Positions 27,382 through 35,662 of a DNA stretch of 53,766 nucleotides are shown here, piece after piece. The position numbers and the translations under genes are program-made. The stretch lies in contig CAJTWM010000023.1 in NCBI GenBank assembly GCA_910579805.1, positions 1-53,766 on the forward strand. Reading direction: 5' to 3'. The notes beneath the pieces are model-generated. The model worked only from the letters and a program-made list of their open reading frames with translations, did no database searches and was not told the origin of the DNA. Position 1 is the first letter of the stretch; each line of letters starts with the position of its first letter. The stretch is from an uncultured Lachnospiraceae bacterium (GTDB taxonomy: Bacteria; Bacillota; Clostridia; Lachnospirales; Lachnospiraceae).

Positions 27382-28326
27382 TTATTTCCGGATTCCCTCC
27401 AGCGCTTCTCCCGGGATCTCAAATTCCACCGTTCCCATATACATAGGCGCCACGTCTCCTTCGTTAAATCCGATGACCACATTGCCTTTTTCATTCAGAT
27501 AGAAAGAAGTTTCTTCTGTGATCGCTTTAAAATTCCATTCTTCGATTTCATCGTCCAGCCAGTAATAGACATTTTCGTCCGCCTCCATCTGCGCTCTCAT
27601 CTGCTCCTTGATATTTTCACTGATCGGCGTGATATAATCCGCTCCTTCCACAAAAATATCCTTCAGTTTCAGACGTTCTCCGGTATTCAGATCAATGGTA
27701 TAGAAATAATTCCACTCATATCCGCTGCCTGCGCCCTGATAGCAGATCAGCTTCAATGTGAAATATTCCGGCGTCGTCGTCAGTATTTCGCTTTTCACAA
27801 GAAGATCCTGATGCCCCATCTCCTCGTCCAGATTCGCTTCAAACTCCTGAATCAAATCATCAGTGATCTTTTGGATCTCGGCATTGATCTCTTCGGCAGT
27901 CTTATCCAGTTTTTCCTGCACTTCCCTGTCCTCTGCCCCATTACTCTCTATTTCTACCGGCTTTATTTCAGGAACTTCTATATCCGCTTTGTTTCTCTCC
28001 GTCTCGTATTCATAATCCCGGAACGTTACCACTTCCACAAGCGGCCCGATAATAGGGATCTGTTCCATTGCGTGGGCCACCGTCGCCGACGTATTCGGCA
28101 AAATCACAAAAGTACCCGCCAAAACGGCTGCTGCCGCCGCTATTTTTATCAACCTTCTCTGATTCTTTTTATTTTTTTCCATATTCTTTACCTCCTTCAT
28201 CTTTTTGCGAAGCCGGTCTGCCTGTTCCGCCGGCATCTCCTGCCTTTGATATTCGCTCTTTAATGCCTGAAGTTCTTTTTCCAATAAAGCGCTCTGCTTT
28301 TTTGCCTCCGAAAAATTATAAGTCAT
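27382..28326 (-). CDS. rsiV: RsiV-like anti-sigma factor (DUF3298)
   Basis: 314 residues: an N-terminal cytoplasmic helical part that should bind the sigma factor, one membrane helix at about 60-78, then an extracellular domain of RsiV type containing the conserved AHAMEQIPIIGPLVEVVTFR segment and a C-terminal DUF3298 domain (LKLKDIFVEGADYI). In Bacillus subtilis RsiV binds lysozyme and is then cleaved, releasing SigV. The ATG overlaps the sigma gene stop codon (ATGACTTATAA), so the pair is coupled. Whether this homologue senses lysozyme is inference. Confidence 0.85.
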   Translation of the reverse strand: MTYNFSEAKKQSALLEKELQALKSEYQRQEMPAEQADRLRKKMKEVKNMEKNKKNQRRLIKIAAAAAVLAGTFVILPNTSATVAHAMEQIPIIGPLVEVVTFRDYEYETERNKADIEVPEIKPVEIESNGAEDREVQEKLDKTAEEINAEIQKITDDLIQEFEANLDEEMGHQDLLVKSEILTTTPEYFTLKLICYQGAGSGYEWNYFYTIDLNTGERLKLKDIFVEGADYITPISENIKEQMRAQMEADENVYYWLDDEIEEWNFKAITEETSFYLNEKGNVVIGFNEGDVAPMYMGTVEFEIPGEALEGIRK

Positions 28327-28879
28327 ACTGCTCCTCCCTTCCTGTGTGGAAATGATATACGTTTTCTTCGGATTCTACCGTAAGGATATTCCGGAGCTTT
28401 TTCATGCTGCGGTATAACCTGCTCGTGACGGTATTGACGTTTTCCTCAAGAATATCCGCTATTTCCTCTAATTTCTTATCCTCGAAAAACTTTAATATCA
28501 CGATCGCTTTATCCTGCGCGGGAAGAGCGTCTATGGCTTTTTGAAGATCCACGTTCTCGTAGCGATCTTCCGTGTATCCCGGATCTATCCCATTTTCCTC
28601 CTGCATGGCCTCATAAGAAAGGAACCGGGGCTGCTTTACATATCGAAAGCACTCGTTCAGCATAATGCGATATACCCAGCTTTCCGCATACTCCGGCTGC
28701 TTTAACGTATGGCTGCCTTTCAGCGCCTTATATGCTCCGTTTTGCACGATATCGCAGGCGTCCGCTTCGTTATGCACATAACCGTATGCCAAACGATAAT
28801 ATTGGTTATACTTTTCCAAAATGATCCGTTCTATCAGATCCTGATTATTTTCCTCTTTTTTCGCGAAAAAAAAGTGCAA
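28316..28879 (-). CDS. sigV: SigV-like ECF RNA polymerase sigma factor
   Basis: 187 residues. Sigma region 2 spans about 15-85 (YRLAYGYVHNEADACDIVQNGAYKA) and region 4 about 115-165 (ALPAQDKAIVILKFFEDKKLEEIADILEENVNTVTSRLYR). Start is TTG at 28879 with a strong AAGGAGG nine bases upstream. Followed by an overlapping rsiV-like gene and preceded by a SigV-like promoter, so it is probably autoregulated. Known relatives switch on lysozyme-resistance genes; none is present in the window. Confidence 0.87.
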   Translation of the reverse strand: MHFFFAKKEENNQDLIERIILEKYNQYYRLAYGYVHNEADACDIVQNGAYKALKGSHTLKQPEYAESWVYRIMLNECFRYVKQPRFLSYEAMQEENGIDPGYTEDRYENVDLQKAIDALPAQDKAIVILKFFEDKKLEEIADILEENVNTVTSRLYRSMKKLRNILTVESEENVYHFHTGREEQYDL

Positions 28880-28903
28880 AATATTTCACCTCCTTACCGG
28901 ACC

Positions 28904-28952
28904 TGCGAAAGCGCACTTCTTATAGACCGCCGCCCTTTGTCACGCTTTCGCA
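28904..28952 (-). repeat. 10-bp inverted repeat in the sigV-like leader
   Basis: TGCGAAAGCG (28904-28913) and CGCTTTCGCA (28943-28952) flank a 29-base loop, between the promoter and the ribosome site at 28887-28893. In RNA it would form a hairpin ending 11 bases before the AAGGAGG. No T-run follows, so it is more likely a stability or translation element than a terminator. Confidence 0.5.
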
Positions 28953-28968
28953 TCTCCCTTTGAAATAT

Positions 28969-28997
28969 TAGACACTGCTTAAATAAAAATTGTTTCA
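28969..28997 (-). promoter_or_regulatory. ECF (SigV-like) autoregulatory promoter
   Basis: Minus strand TGAAAC (28992-28997), 17 bases, TGTCTA (28969-28974). This matches the TGAAAC/CGTC pattern known for SigV-group ECF factors except for one -10 base, and sits directly upstream of the sigma gene. Confidence 0.65.
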
Positions 28998-29017
28998 TCA
29001 ATTATAAAATTTTTATA

Positions 29018-30352
29018 TTACTGTGTATCGTCTTCCCGTATCAGCCTTTTTTCCCTCCACTTTCCGCTCTGCCAGCGAAGGAACATAGCGACTGCCCGGA
29101 CGCATTCGTCAAGAGCCATCCCGATATAAGCTCCTGTCACAAGCATTCCTAACCGTACTCCGAAAAAATAAGTGCCGCCCACCGCGCACAAATACATGAA
29201 AGCCGCCGCAATGATCGTTGTAAATAAGGCATCCCCACTGGTCTTTAAGGCGTTCCCGAATATCAGATTACTCACACGCCCTATCTCCAATACAATATCG
29301 ATGGCTAAAAGTCTGGAAACCAGCGACGCCATTGCCGCGTCCTCCGTAAACAATCCCATAAACAGTCCGGAAGAAAGGGCAATCAGCGTTTCCACTATCG
29401 TCGCCGCAAAGATTCCGATCAACGCCGCTTTTTTTGTCCCTTTATCACATTCCTCATATTCTTTCGCCCCAAGCCGCCATCCGGTCAGGATCGCGTTTGC
29501 CTGTGCCAGCGCCGCCCCCACGCAATAAGAAAAATTAGTGATCTGGGCAGCATAGGAACGCGCCGTAACATTCATCCCTTCCGCATCCATCTGATTTAAG
29601 AAACGAATGATCATCGTCATTGCCACATTATAAAGCGCCGTCTCCGCTGCCGAGGGCAGCCCTATTTTGACGATCTGCCCAAAAATCTCTTTGTTCGGCA
29701 GCCTTTCTTCATCCTCACCGGCATGGACAAGACGTTTCGCCGAATAGACCAGCATAAGCAGATTCAACAGACGGGACACCACCGTGGCTATCGCCGCTCC
29801 CGCCACACCCATATGAAACCCGAAGATAAAAATTCCGTTCAGGATAAGATTACATATATTGGCTGTGATTGTAGCGGTCAAAGTCTGCTTCGTAAACCCA
29901 AATGCGCGAAGATAGCTGGAAAAGATGGGCATCAGCGCATTCAGAATGCATCCCCCTCCTACGATCTTCAAATAAACGGCTGCATGTTCCATCAATAGCG
30001 GCGCAACACCTACCAGACTTAAGATCGGCTCTGCGCAAAAGAACAGCAATACCGCCAAAAGCACACCCACGATCCCGTTAAAAATCAAACCAAGCTGTCT
30101 TGCCTGATATGCCACCCCTATTCTGTTTGCGCCGATATACTGTGTCATAACCGCAATCATCCCCGAAGAGATGATCGAAAACATAATGATAAAAATCCCG
30201 ATATATGTATTGGCGGTTCCGACCGCGCCGACCGCTTCATCCCCCACCGTAGAAAGCATCAGGGTATCCGCCATTCCGGCAAGCATAAAACCGAAGATCT
30301 CCAGACAGATCGGCACGAATAGCTGCGTCAGGCTTTTTCTGTTTTCTTCCAT
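29018..30352 (-). CDS. MATE-family efflux transporter
   Basis: 444 residues with twelve hydrophobic segments in two related halves, as in multidrug and toxin extrusion pumps (FMLAGMADTLMLSTVGDEAVGAVG in the first helices, split by polar breaks; ISSGMIAVMTQYIGA; AFGFTKQTLTATITANICNLILNGIFIFG pattern). It uses a Na+ or H+ gradient to export cationic compounds. The ATG at 30352 has GGAGG six bases upstream; a TTG two codons earlier is inside that spacer. Divergent from the AraC-type regulator gene, which could control it, but this is only suggested by position. Confidence 0.88.
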   Translation of the reverse strand: MEENRKSLTQLFVPICLEIFGFMLAGMADTLMLSTVGDEAVGAVGTANTYIGIFIIMFSIISSGMIAVMTQYIGANRIGVAYQARQLGLIFNGIVGVLLAVLLFFCAEPILSLVGVAPLLMEHAAVYLKIVGGGCILNALMPIFSSYLRAFGFTKQTLTATITANICNLILNGIFIFGFHMGVAGAAIATVVSRLLNLLMLVYSAKRLVHAGEDEERLPNKEIFGQIVKIGLPSAAETALYNVAMTMIIRFLNQMDAEGMNVTARSYAAQITNFSYCVGAALAQANAILTGWRLGAKEYEECDKGTKKAALIGIFAATIVETLIALSSGLFMGLFTEDAAMASLVSRLLAIDIVLEIGRVSNLIFGNALKTSGDALFTTIIAAAFMYLCAVGGTYFFGVRLGMLVTGAYIGMALDECVRAVAMFLRWQSGKWREKRLIREDDTQ

Positions 30353-30676
30353 AACCAACCTCCATTTTTATCATTTTAACCTGTTTTTGTTTTTTATACT
30401 TGCATTTTTTCGGCACAAAATTGCATTATTTCTACTTTTCCGATGAGGTCAGCATGGGATTTACTAAAAAATATGCATCCGTCTCTTGCAAAACATCCAT
30501 ACAAACGGTATGATCGGTTTTATGGATATGCACATTTGCAGAAAGCCGGCCTGACATTACAGATGCAGAACCTACAAAGAAAGCGGTATTGAATATACGG
30601 GTAAAAGCACTAAAAAGATATATGGTAAAGATAAAGGATCGGAATCAGGCACGAAGCAAAAGAAAGGAATCCGTAC
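30353..30676. other. 324-base divergent intergenic region
   Basis: Between the MATE gene (leftward) and the AraC-type gene (rightward). It contains a good rightward promoter (30486-30514). A leftward -10-like TATAAA at about 30395-30400 lacks a clear -35. A frame from 30589 overlaps the AraC start and is not coding-like. No terminator or RNA element seen. Confidence 0.5.
30486..30514 (+). promoter_or_regulatory. sigma-A promoter for the AraC-type regulator
   Basis: TTGCAA (30486-30491), 17 bases, TATGAT (30509-30514). Leader of about 155 bases before the ATG at 30677. Confidence 0.6.
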
Positions 30677-31534
30677 ATGATCTTAGAATTAAAAGAAAAT
30701 ATCCCTCACGGTACGAAGGAATATCCTTACGGACAATATTTTATCCACAATATCAGACGGCATTTCCAGTTTCCCGTCCACTGGCACGATGAATTTGAAA
30801 TCATTTATATCAAACAGGGAACGCTTCAGATCTACATTGAAGAACAGGAATATACCGGAGAAGCGGGCTCCATTTTTCTCGTTAATCCAAGGGAGATGCA
30901 TTTCATGGGTTCCGCCGACCTTTCCGTCGCCTATTACACGGTGCTGTTCCCGTTAACCTCTATCTCTTTTCAGTCGGAAGACGAACTGGAAAAGACGCTG
31001 CTGCAGCCTCTCAGAGACGGACAGCTTTTACTGACAAACCATATTACGGAAAAAAGGCTGTTACAGCAGTTACGGGATCTGTTCGATGAAATGATCTCCC
31101 TCAATGAAAACCGGACGCCGCGGTATCAATTAAAGACCCGTATCCTGCTCCTCGAATTTCTAAACAAGATGATGGAATACGACTTATTTTTTACTCCCCG
31201 GATCTCCGGCAGCCGCACCGGAATGCAGAAAGAACTGCTCCTCTACATCCGGGAGCACTTTACGGAAAAGATCACTCTGCAGACATTGTCGGAACAGTTC
31301 CATCTGTCGGAAAAATATATTTCACGTTATTTCAAAGAACACTTTTATCTGACTTTTTCCAGCTACTTAACCCACCTGCGGCTGACCTGCGCCAAAAAGC
31401 TGCTGGAAACGACGGAACTTTCCGTAACGGAGATCTCGCTGCGTTCCGGTTTTCCTAACGTCAGCTTTTTTATCCGTACCTTTAAGGACGCTTACGGCGC
31501 TTCTCCTCTAAAATATAAAAAATCCCTTTCTTAA
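30677..31534 (+). CDS. AraC-family transcriptional regulator with N-terminal cupin
   Basis: 285 residues. The N-terminal cupin (about 20-110) has HWHDEFEIIYIKQGTLQIYI and FLVNPREMHF, as in sugar-responsive regulators. The C-terminal AraC domain (about 180-282) has two helix-turn-helix units: LSEQFHLSEKYISRYFKEHF and VTEISLRSGFPNVSFFIRTF, ending in GASPLKY. The ATG has AAAGGA upstream. Its stop codon overlaps that of ribH on the other strand by three bases, so the two converge with no terminator between. The ligand and targets are unknown; the divergent MATE gene is a candidate. Confidence 0.88.
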   Translation: MILELKENIPHGTKEYPYGQYFIHNIRRHFQFPVHWHDEFEIIYIKQGTLQIYIEEQEYTGEAGSIFLVNPREMHFMGSADLSVAYYTVLFPLTSISFQSEDELEKTLLQPLRDGQLLLTNHITEKRLLQQLRDLFDEMISLNENRTPRYQLKTRILLLEFLNKMMEYDLFFTPRISGSRTGMQKELLLYIREHFTEKITLQTLSEQFHLSEKYISRYFKEHFYLTFSSYLTHLRLTCAKKLLETTELSVTEISLRSGFPNVSFFIRTFKDAYGASPLKYKKSLS

Positions 31535-32010
31535 TATAGTGTTTGCCGTTCTATTTCACGGATCAGGCTGATCATTTCTATGGCGCCCAAAGCACAGTCA
31601 TAGCCTTTGTTTCCTGCCTTTGTACCCGCCCTTTCGATCGCCTGCTCGATATTCTCGGTGGTCAGGACGCCAAACATGACCGGAATGCCGCTTTCCAGTG
31701 AAACGGCGGCAATTCCTTTGGATACCTCGCTGCATACATAATCATAGTGGCTGGTAGATCCCCTGATGACCGCCCCCAGACAGATCACGGCGTCATACTT
31801 TCCGGACTTCGCCATTTTAGACGCGATCAGCGGGATCTCAAACGCCCCCGGGACTTTCGCAACAGAAATGTCGTCTTCTTCCACGCCATGCCGAAGCAGC
31901 CCGTCCAGCGCTCCGTCAACCAGTTTTGACACGATAAAATCATTAAAACGCGCCGCCACGATTCCTATTCTGACTTTTTCCGATACCAATTTTCCTTCTA
32001 ATGTTTTCAT
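31531..32010 (-). CDS. ribH: 6,7-dimethyl-8-ribityllumazine synthase
   Basis: 159 residues from the ATG at 32010 (AAGGAGAG upstream); family length about 155. It joins 5-amino-6-ribitylaminouracil and 3,4-dihydroxy-2-butanone 4-phosphate to give lumazine, the penultimate riboflavin step. Motifs: VAARFND, VPGAFEIPL, and the catalytic region GAVIRGSTSHYDYVC with the active-site His. Usually assembles as a 60-subunit shell. Last gene of the rib operon. Confidence 0.96.
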   Translation of the reverse strand: MKTLEGKLVSEKVRIGIVAARFNDFIVSKLVDGALDGLLRHGVEEDDISVAKVPGAFEIPLIASKMAKSGKYDAVICLGAVIRGSTSHYDYVCSEVSKGIAAVSLESGIPVMFGVLTTENIEQAIERAGTKAGNKGYDCALGAIEMISLIREIERQTLY

Positions 32011-32050
32011 AAAATTTCTTCTCTCCTTTTTCCATCTCACTATCTGTTTT

Positions 32051-33250
32051 TCAAATTTTCAAAATATGGCCCATACGTTCTTTTTTCGTTTTCAGATAAA
32101 ACAGGTCGTGGGCCGTGGCGTCCATTTGAATGGGAATGCGCTCGCTGATCTCAATTCCAAATTCGGAAAGCTGATACACTTTGTCAGGATTATTGGTCAG
32201 CAGCCGTAAACTTTTTACCCCCAGTTCTTTTAAGATCTGCGCACCGATGTAATATTCTCTCTCGTCCCCTGCAAATCCCAATGCCAGATTGGCTTCCAAC
32301 GTGTCCAACCCCTGTTCCTGCAGCTCATATGCGCGCAGCTTATTGATCAGTCCGATCCCCCGTCCTTCCTGACGCATGTAAAGCATGATTCCCCGCCCCT
32401 CTTGTTCGATCCGGGTCATGGCGGCGGCTAATTGTGCGCCGCAATCGCAGCGCAGAGAACCGAAAACATCCCCCGTCATACACTCGGAATGTACCCGGCA
32501 GAGCACCTCTTTCCCGTCTCCGATCTCTCCCTTCACCAAAGCCACATGATGCTCTCCGTTCAGCCTGTTCACAAAACCGTAAGCCGTAAAATCTCCGTAT
32601 TTCGTCGGCAGCTTTACGACGGTTACCTGATCCGTCAGTTTTTCATGGCATTTACGGTAATTCTGCAGGTCTTTTATCGTAATGCATTTGATATTTCGCT
32701 TTTTTGCAAACTCCGTTAACTCCGAAGTACGCATCATCGTTCCGTCTTCCCTCATAATCTCACAGCATAAGCCGCACTCCTTAAGCCCTGCCAGACGGCA
32801 AAGATCTACCGTCGCTTCGGTATGACCGTTCCGCTCTAGTACGCCGTTTTTTTTCGCCAGAAGGGGGAACATATGCCCCGGCCTGCGAAAATCTTCCGGT
32901 CTGGCATCCTCCGCCACACAGGCCATCGCCGTAACGGAACGCTCCGCTGCGGAAATGCCCGTAACCGTTGACACATGATCGATGGATATGGTAAAAGCCG
33001 TTTCATGATTGTCGGTATTGCTGCTCACCATTTGGGGGATCTGCAGTCTTTCAATATATTCCGCCGACATAGGCATACAGATCAGCCCTTTTCCATGCGT
33101 CGCCATAAAATTAATATTTTCCGTCGTGGCAAACTCCGCCGCACAGATAAAGTCTCCTTCGTTTTCCCGATCCGGATCATCAATCACCAAAATGATCTTT
33201 CCGTTTTTCAATTCGTTAAGCGCCTCTTCTATCGTATGAAACTGTAACAT
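32051..33250 (-). CDS. ribBA: bifunctional 3,4-DHBP synthase / GTP cyclohydrolase II
   Basis: 399 residues. The N-terminal RibB half (1-200) carries the metal site DDPDRENEGD and GHTEATVDLCRLAG. The C-terminal RibA half (205-395) has the zinc cysteines in HSECMTGDVFGSLRCDCGAQ, split across the loop, and RQEGRGIGLINKLRAY for GTP binding. Together they make both riboflavin precursors, from ribulose 5-phosphate and from GTP. AAGGAGG precedes the ATG. It lies 11 bases after ribE and about 40 bases before ribH. Confidence 0.96.
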   Translation of the reverse strand: MLQFHTIEEALNELKNGKIILVIDDPDRENEGDFICAAEFATTENINFMATHGKGLICMPMSAEYIERLQIPQMVSSNTDNHETAFTISIDHVSTVTGISAAERSVTAMACVAEDARPEDFRRPGHMFPLLAKKNGVLERNGHTEATVDLCRLAGLKECGLCCEIMREDGTMMRTSELTEFAKKRNIKCITIKDLQNYRKCHEKLTDQVTVVKLPTKYGDFTAYGFVNRLNGEHHVALVKGEIGDGKEVLCRVHSECMTGDVFGSLRCDCGAQLAAAMTRIEQEGRGIMLYMRQEGRGIGLINKLRAYELQEQGLDTLEANLALGFAGDEREYYIGAQILKELGVKSLRLLTNNPDKVYQLSEFGIEISERIPIQMDATAHDLFYLKTKKERMGHILKI

Positions 33251-33261
33251 GGTTTTCCTCC

Positions 33262-33927
33262 TTAAAATCCGTATTGGGAAAGAAACTCCTGCGTGATCCC
33301 GCTTTCTTTCCGCCGCCCTTTATCCGGCGCCTGTTCCGCCGTTTTGCAAACCAATTTTTCTAAATATTTTGCAATGATATCCGTCTCCAGATTAACAGAA
33401 TCCCCTTCCCGGCGTTCTTTCAGAACCGTTTCGCTTACCGTATGCGGAATCGCTGAAATGGAGAAATCCGTCTGTGTAAGCGCCGCCACGGTCAGGCTGA
33501 CGCCGTCTACCGTAACAGACCCTTTTTTCACGATATACCGCAAAAGTTCCGGCTCTGCCTGCACGGTGTACCAAACCGCCGTATCGTCGCGTCTGATACG
33601 GCTGACCGTTCCCACGCCGTCCACATGTCCGGTAACGATATGGCCTCCGAACCGCCCGTTCGCCGGCATGGCGCGTTCCAGATTGACATGCCGGCCGGAC
33701 GTAAGTCCTGCCAAAGAAGAACGGTTTAAGGTTTCATGCATCACATCCGCGGCAAATCCGTCCGCAAACAATTCCGTAACGGTCAGGCAGATTCCGTTCA
33801 CCGCAATGCTGTCTCCGGTCTTTGCATCCTCCGTTACCTTTTTTGCACAAATGACCAGTACTGCGGAATGCTTTCCCTTTATGATCTGCTTTACCGTTCC
33901 GACCTCTTCAACGATTCCCGTAAACAT
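33262..33927 (-). CDS. ribE: riboflavin synthase (alpha chain)
   Basis: 221 residues, two lumazine-binding barrels: the first starts MFTGIVEEVGTV, the second around GGHIVTGHVDGVGTV. It dismutates two lumazine molecules to riboflavin and a pyrimidinedione in the cytoplasm, usually as a trimer. The start overlaps the end of ribD by 20 bases, so translation is coupled; GAGGTG lies nine bases upstream. The C-terminal tail after residue 195 is slightly longer than usual. Confidence 0.95.
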   Translation of the reverse strand: MFTGIVEEVGTVKQIIKGKHSAVLVICAKKVTEDAKTGDSIAVNGICLTVTELFADGFAADVMHETLNRSSLAGLTSGRHVNLERAMPANGRFGGHIVTGHVDGVGTVSRIRRDDTAVWYTVQAEPELLRYIVKKGSVTVDGVSLTVAALTQTDFSISAIPHTVSETVLKERREGDSVNLETDIIAKYLEKLVCKTAEQAPDKGRRKESGITQEFLSQYGF

Positions 33928-35014
33928 ATCCCGCCACCTCGCTTTCTATCAAAAAATCTTCTCCCAGACGGGTCACCGTACTGTTCTTTAAAGGAAAAGC
34001 TTCGGCAGGAGAAGGGACGCCTTTCCCTTCCACCGGAGTCTTTGCATCCTGTCCTCCAAACAGCTTCGGTGCAAGATATGCCTGCAGCTTTTGTACGATA
34101 CCGCTTTTTAATGCGGCCCAGTTCAACGTGCCTCCGCCCTCCAGTAAAATACTGTCGATCTGCTCCTGACCCAATCGCTGCATCAGCTCTGCCAGATCCA
34201 CATGTCCTTCTTTCTCCCCCATCGTAAGAATGCGGCATCCCGCTTCTTCATAAGGGATCCTCTTTTGCCTATCCGTACTGCAAGTGGCAATCACGGTCGG
34301 TACCTGCTTTGCGGTTACGACTACCTGTGACGAAAGCGGGATGCGCAGCCTTGTATCGCAAAGGATGCGTACCGGATTTTTTCCGTTTTCCATACGGCAG
34401 GTCAGTAACGGGTCGTCCGCCAGTACCGTTCCGGATCCGACCATGATCCCGGTATACCTGTGACGTTGTTCCTGCACATGGTTTCTCGCTTCTTTTCCCG
34501 TGACCCATTTCGAAGCGCCCGTATAAGCCGCAATTTTCCCGTCCATTGTCATAGCGTATTTCATTACTACAAAGGGACGCCCCGTCCGTATATAGTGGAA
34601 AAACACCTCGTTTAAACGGTCGCATTCCTTTTGCAGAACATGTTCCGTCACTTCTATGCCATGCTCCCTTAGCAGGCGGATTCCCTTACCGCTCACAAGG
34701 GGATTGGGATCTGTGGAGCCTACGGCCACCCGTTTGATCCCGGCCGCTAAAATAGCCTCCGTACAAGGCGGCTGCCTTCCCTGATGACAGCATGGTTCCA
34801 ACGTAACATACATGTCGGCTCCCTCCGGCGTTTCCGTGCAGGACGCCAGCGCATTGCGCTCGGCATGGGGTTCCCCGCATCTTTCATGCCATCCCTGACC
34901 GATGATCCTCCCTTGTTTTACAATGACCGCTCCCACCATAGGATTGGGAGACGTCCAGCCGCAGCCTTTCTTTGCAAGCTGCAGCGCCAAATTCATAAAC
35001 CGTTCATCCTCCAT
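33908..35014 (-). CDS. ribD: bifunctional pyrimidine deaminase / reductase
   Basis: 368 residues. The deaminase half (1-145) has the zinc site PHAERNAL and TLEPCCHQGRQPPC; the reductase half (146-365) has VVMKYAMTMDGKIA and the NADPH region SILLEGGGTLNWA. It catalyses the second and third steps of riboflavin synthesis. AAAGGA lies six bases before the ATG. First gene of the operon, controlled by the FMN riboswitch upstream. Confidence 0.96.
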   Translation of the reverse strand: MEDERFMNLALQLAKKGCGWTSPNPMVGAVIVKQGRIIGQGWHERCGEPHAERNALASCTETPEGADMYVTLEPCCHQGRQPPCTEAILAAGIKRVAVGSTDPNPLVSGKGIRLLREHGIEVTEHVLQKECDRLNEVFFHYIRTGRPFVVMKYAMTMDGKIAAYTGASKWVTGKEARNHVQEQRHRYTGIMVGSGTVLADDPLLTCRMENGKNPVRILCDTRLRIPLSSQVVVTAKQVPTVIATCSTDRQKRIPYEEAGCRILTMGEKEGHVDLAELMQRLGQEQIDSILLEGGGTLNWAALKSGIVQKLQAYLAPKLFGGQDAKTPVEGKGVPSPAEAFPLKNSTVTRLGEDFLIESEVAGYVYGNR

Positions 35015-35058
35015 AACGATCCTTTCCGCCGCCTTCGCGGCCTATTTCCTCTGCGCAT

Positions 35059-35089
35059 AAAAAAGGCCCTGAACAAAATCGTTCAAGGC
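35059..35089 (-). terminator. second intrinsic terminator in the rib leader
   Basis: Minus strand GCCTTGAAC / GTTCAGGGC (arms 35081-35089 and 35066-35074) with a six-base loop, followed by CTTTTTTATG. It lies about 45 bases before the ribD ATG, downstream of another terminator. Confidence 0.7.
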
Positions 35090-35149
35090 AGAAACAAACG
35101 GGATCGCAGCCACAGCCCTCCCACGCGCAAATATCCTTTACATCTGCAC

Positions 35150-35183
35150 AAAAAAGCTCTGGAGTGTAAAACAATCCAGAGCT
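35150..35183 (-). terminator. riboswitch expression-platform terminator
   Basis: Minus strand AGCTCTGGA / TCCAGAGCT (arms 35175-35183 and 35155-35163) with an 11-base loop, followed by TTTTTTG. It is 72 bases after the FMN aptamer and is the expected FMN-dependent off switch. Confidence 0.85.
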
Positions 35184-35255
35184 ATCATACTATGCATAGT
35201 ATCGGCACGAAAATCGCAATACAAAAGCAATATGCGAAATTCTGCGCTTTATCAT

Positions 35256-35381
35256 CTTCTTTCATCCAGACTTTACTGTCGGCTTCGGAGTTTCACCGAA
35301 TCATGCCCCGCCAGCAGCGCTGACGGTAAGCTCGTGGGCTGTACCACCGGTAGGGAATCGCACCCTGCCCTGAAGATTTCG
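35256..35381 (-). promoter_or_regulatory. FMN riboswitch (RFN element)
   Basis: The minus strand carries the conserved RFN blocks in order: CTTCAGGGCAGGGTG, GATTCCCTACCGGTGGT, AGCCCACGAG, CTGACGGCAGCG-like central arm, GATTCGGTGAAACTCCGA and the closing ACAGTAAAGTCTGGATG (short pieces quoted approximately for the central arm). It binds FMN and shuts off transcription or translation of the riboflavin operon immediately downstream. Confidence 0.95.
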
Positions 35382-35401
35382 TTATTTTGTTTATGTGGAT
35401 T

Positions 35402-35430
35402 ACTATAGCATGATAGGAATTAAAAATCAA
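35402..35430 (-). promoter_or_regulatory. sigma-A promoter of the rib operon
   Basis: Minus strand TTGATT (35425-35430), 17 bases, TATAGT (35402-35407), with TG one base before the -10. It starts transcription just before the FMN aptamer. Confidence 0.8.
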
Positions 35431-35531
35431 GAGCTTTTCACATTCCTATTCAGCTCCAAAAGTTCCTGTTCCAGCATTCCTATATCAGCATACGCTCGAT
35501 TTTGCCGCTCACGGTTTCCCCTATAACACAC

Positions 35532-35560
35532 TTTTCATTTTGAACCCCCTATGTTATGAT
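35532..35560 (+). promoter_or_regulatory. possible promoter of the carboxypeptidase gene
   Basis: TTTTCA (35532-35537), 17 bases, TATGAT (35555-35560) on the plus strand, about 100 bases before the start at 35663. The -35 is weak. The leftward rib promoter lies about 100 bases away, so the region between 35381 and 35662 is a divergent promoter zone with no other element seen. Confidence 0.4.
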
Positions 35561-35662
35561 ATAGCAAGCATAAGAGTAGCAGCAAATTTGTACGCCTTAA
35601 AGCATGCAGATGGGATCCGGTATCCCAAGATCACTTTTACAGACGGCAGGGAGCAGATAGGA

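Noticed and set aside
35427..35531. 34-codon minus-strand frame starting GTG between the rib and carboxypeptidase promoters
   Set aside because: The composition is protein-like, but there is no ribosome site or promoter and its stop lies in the rib -35 element; perhaps a gene remnant.
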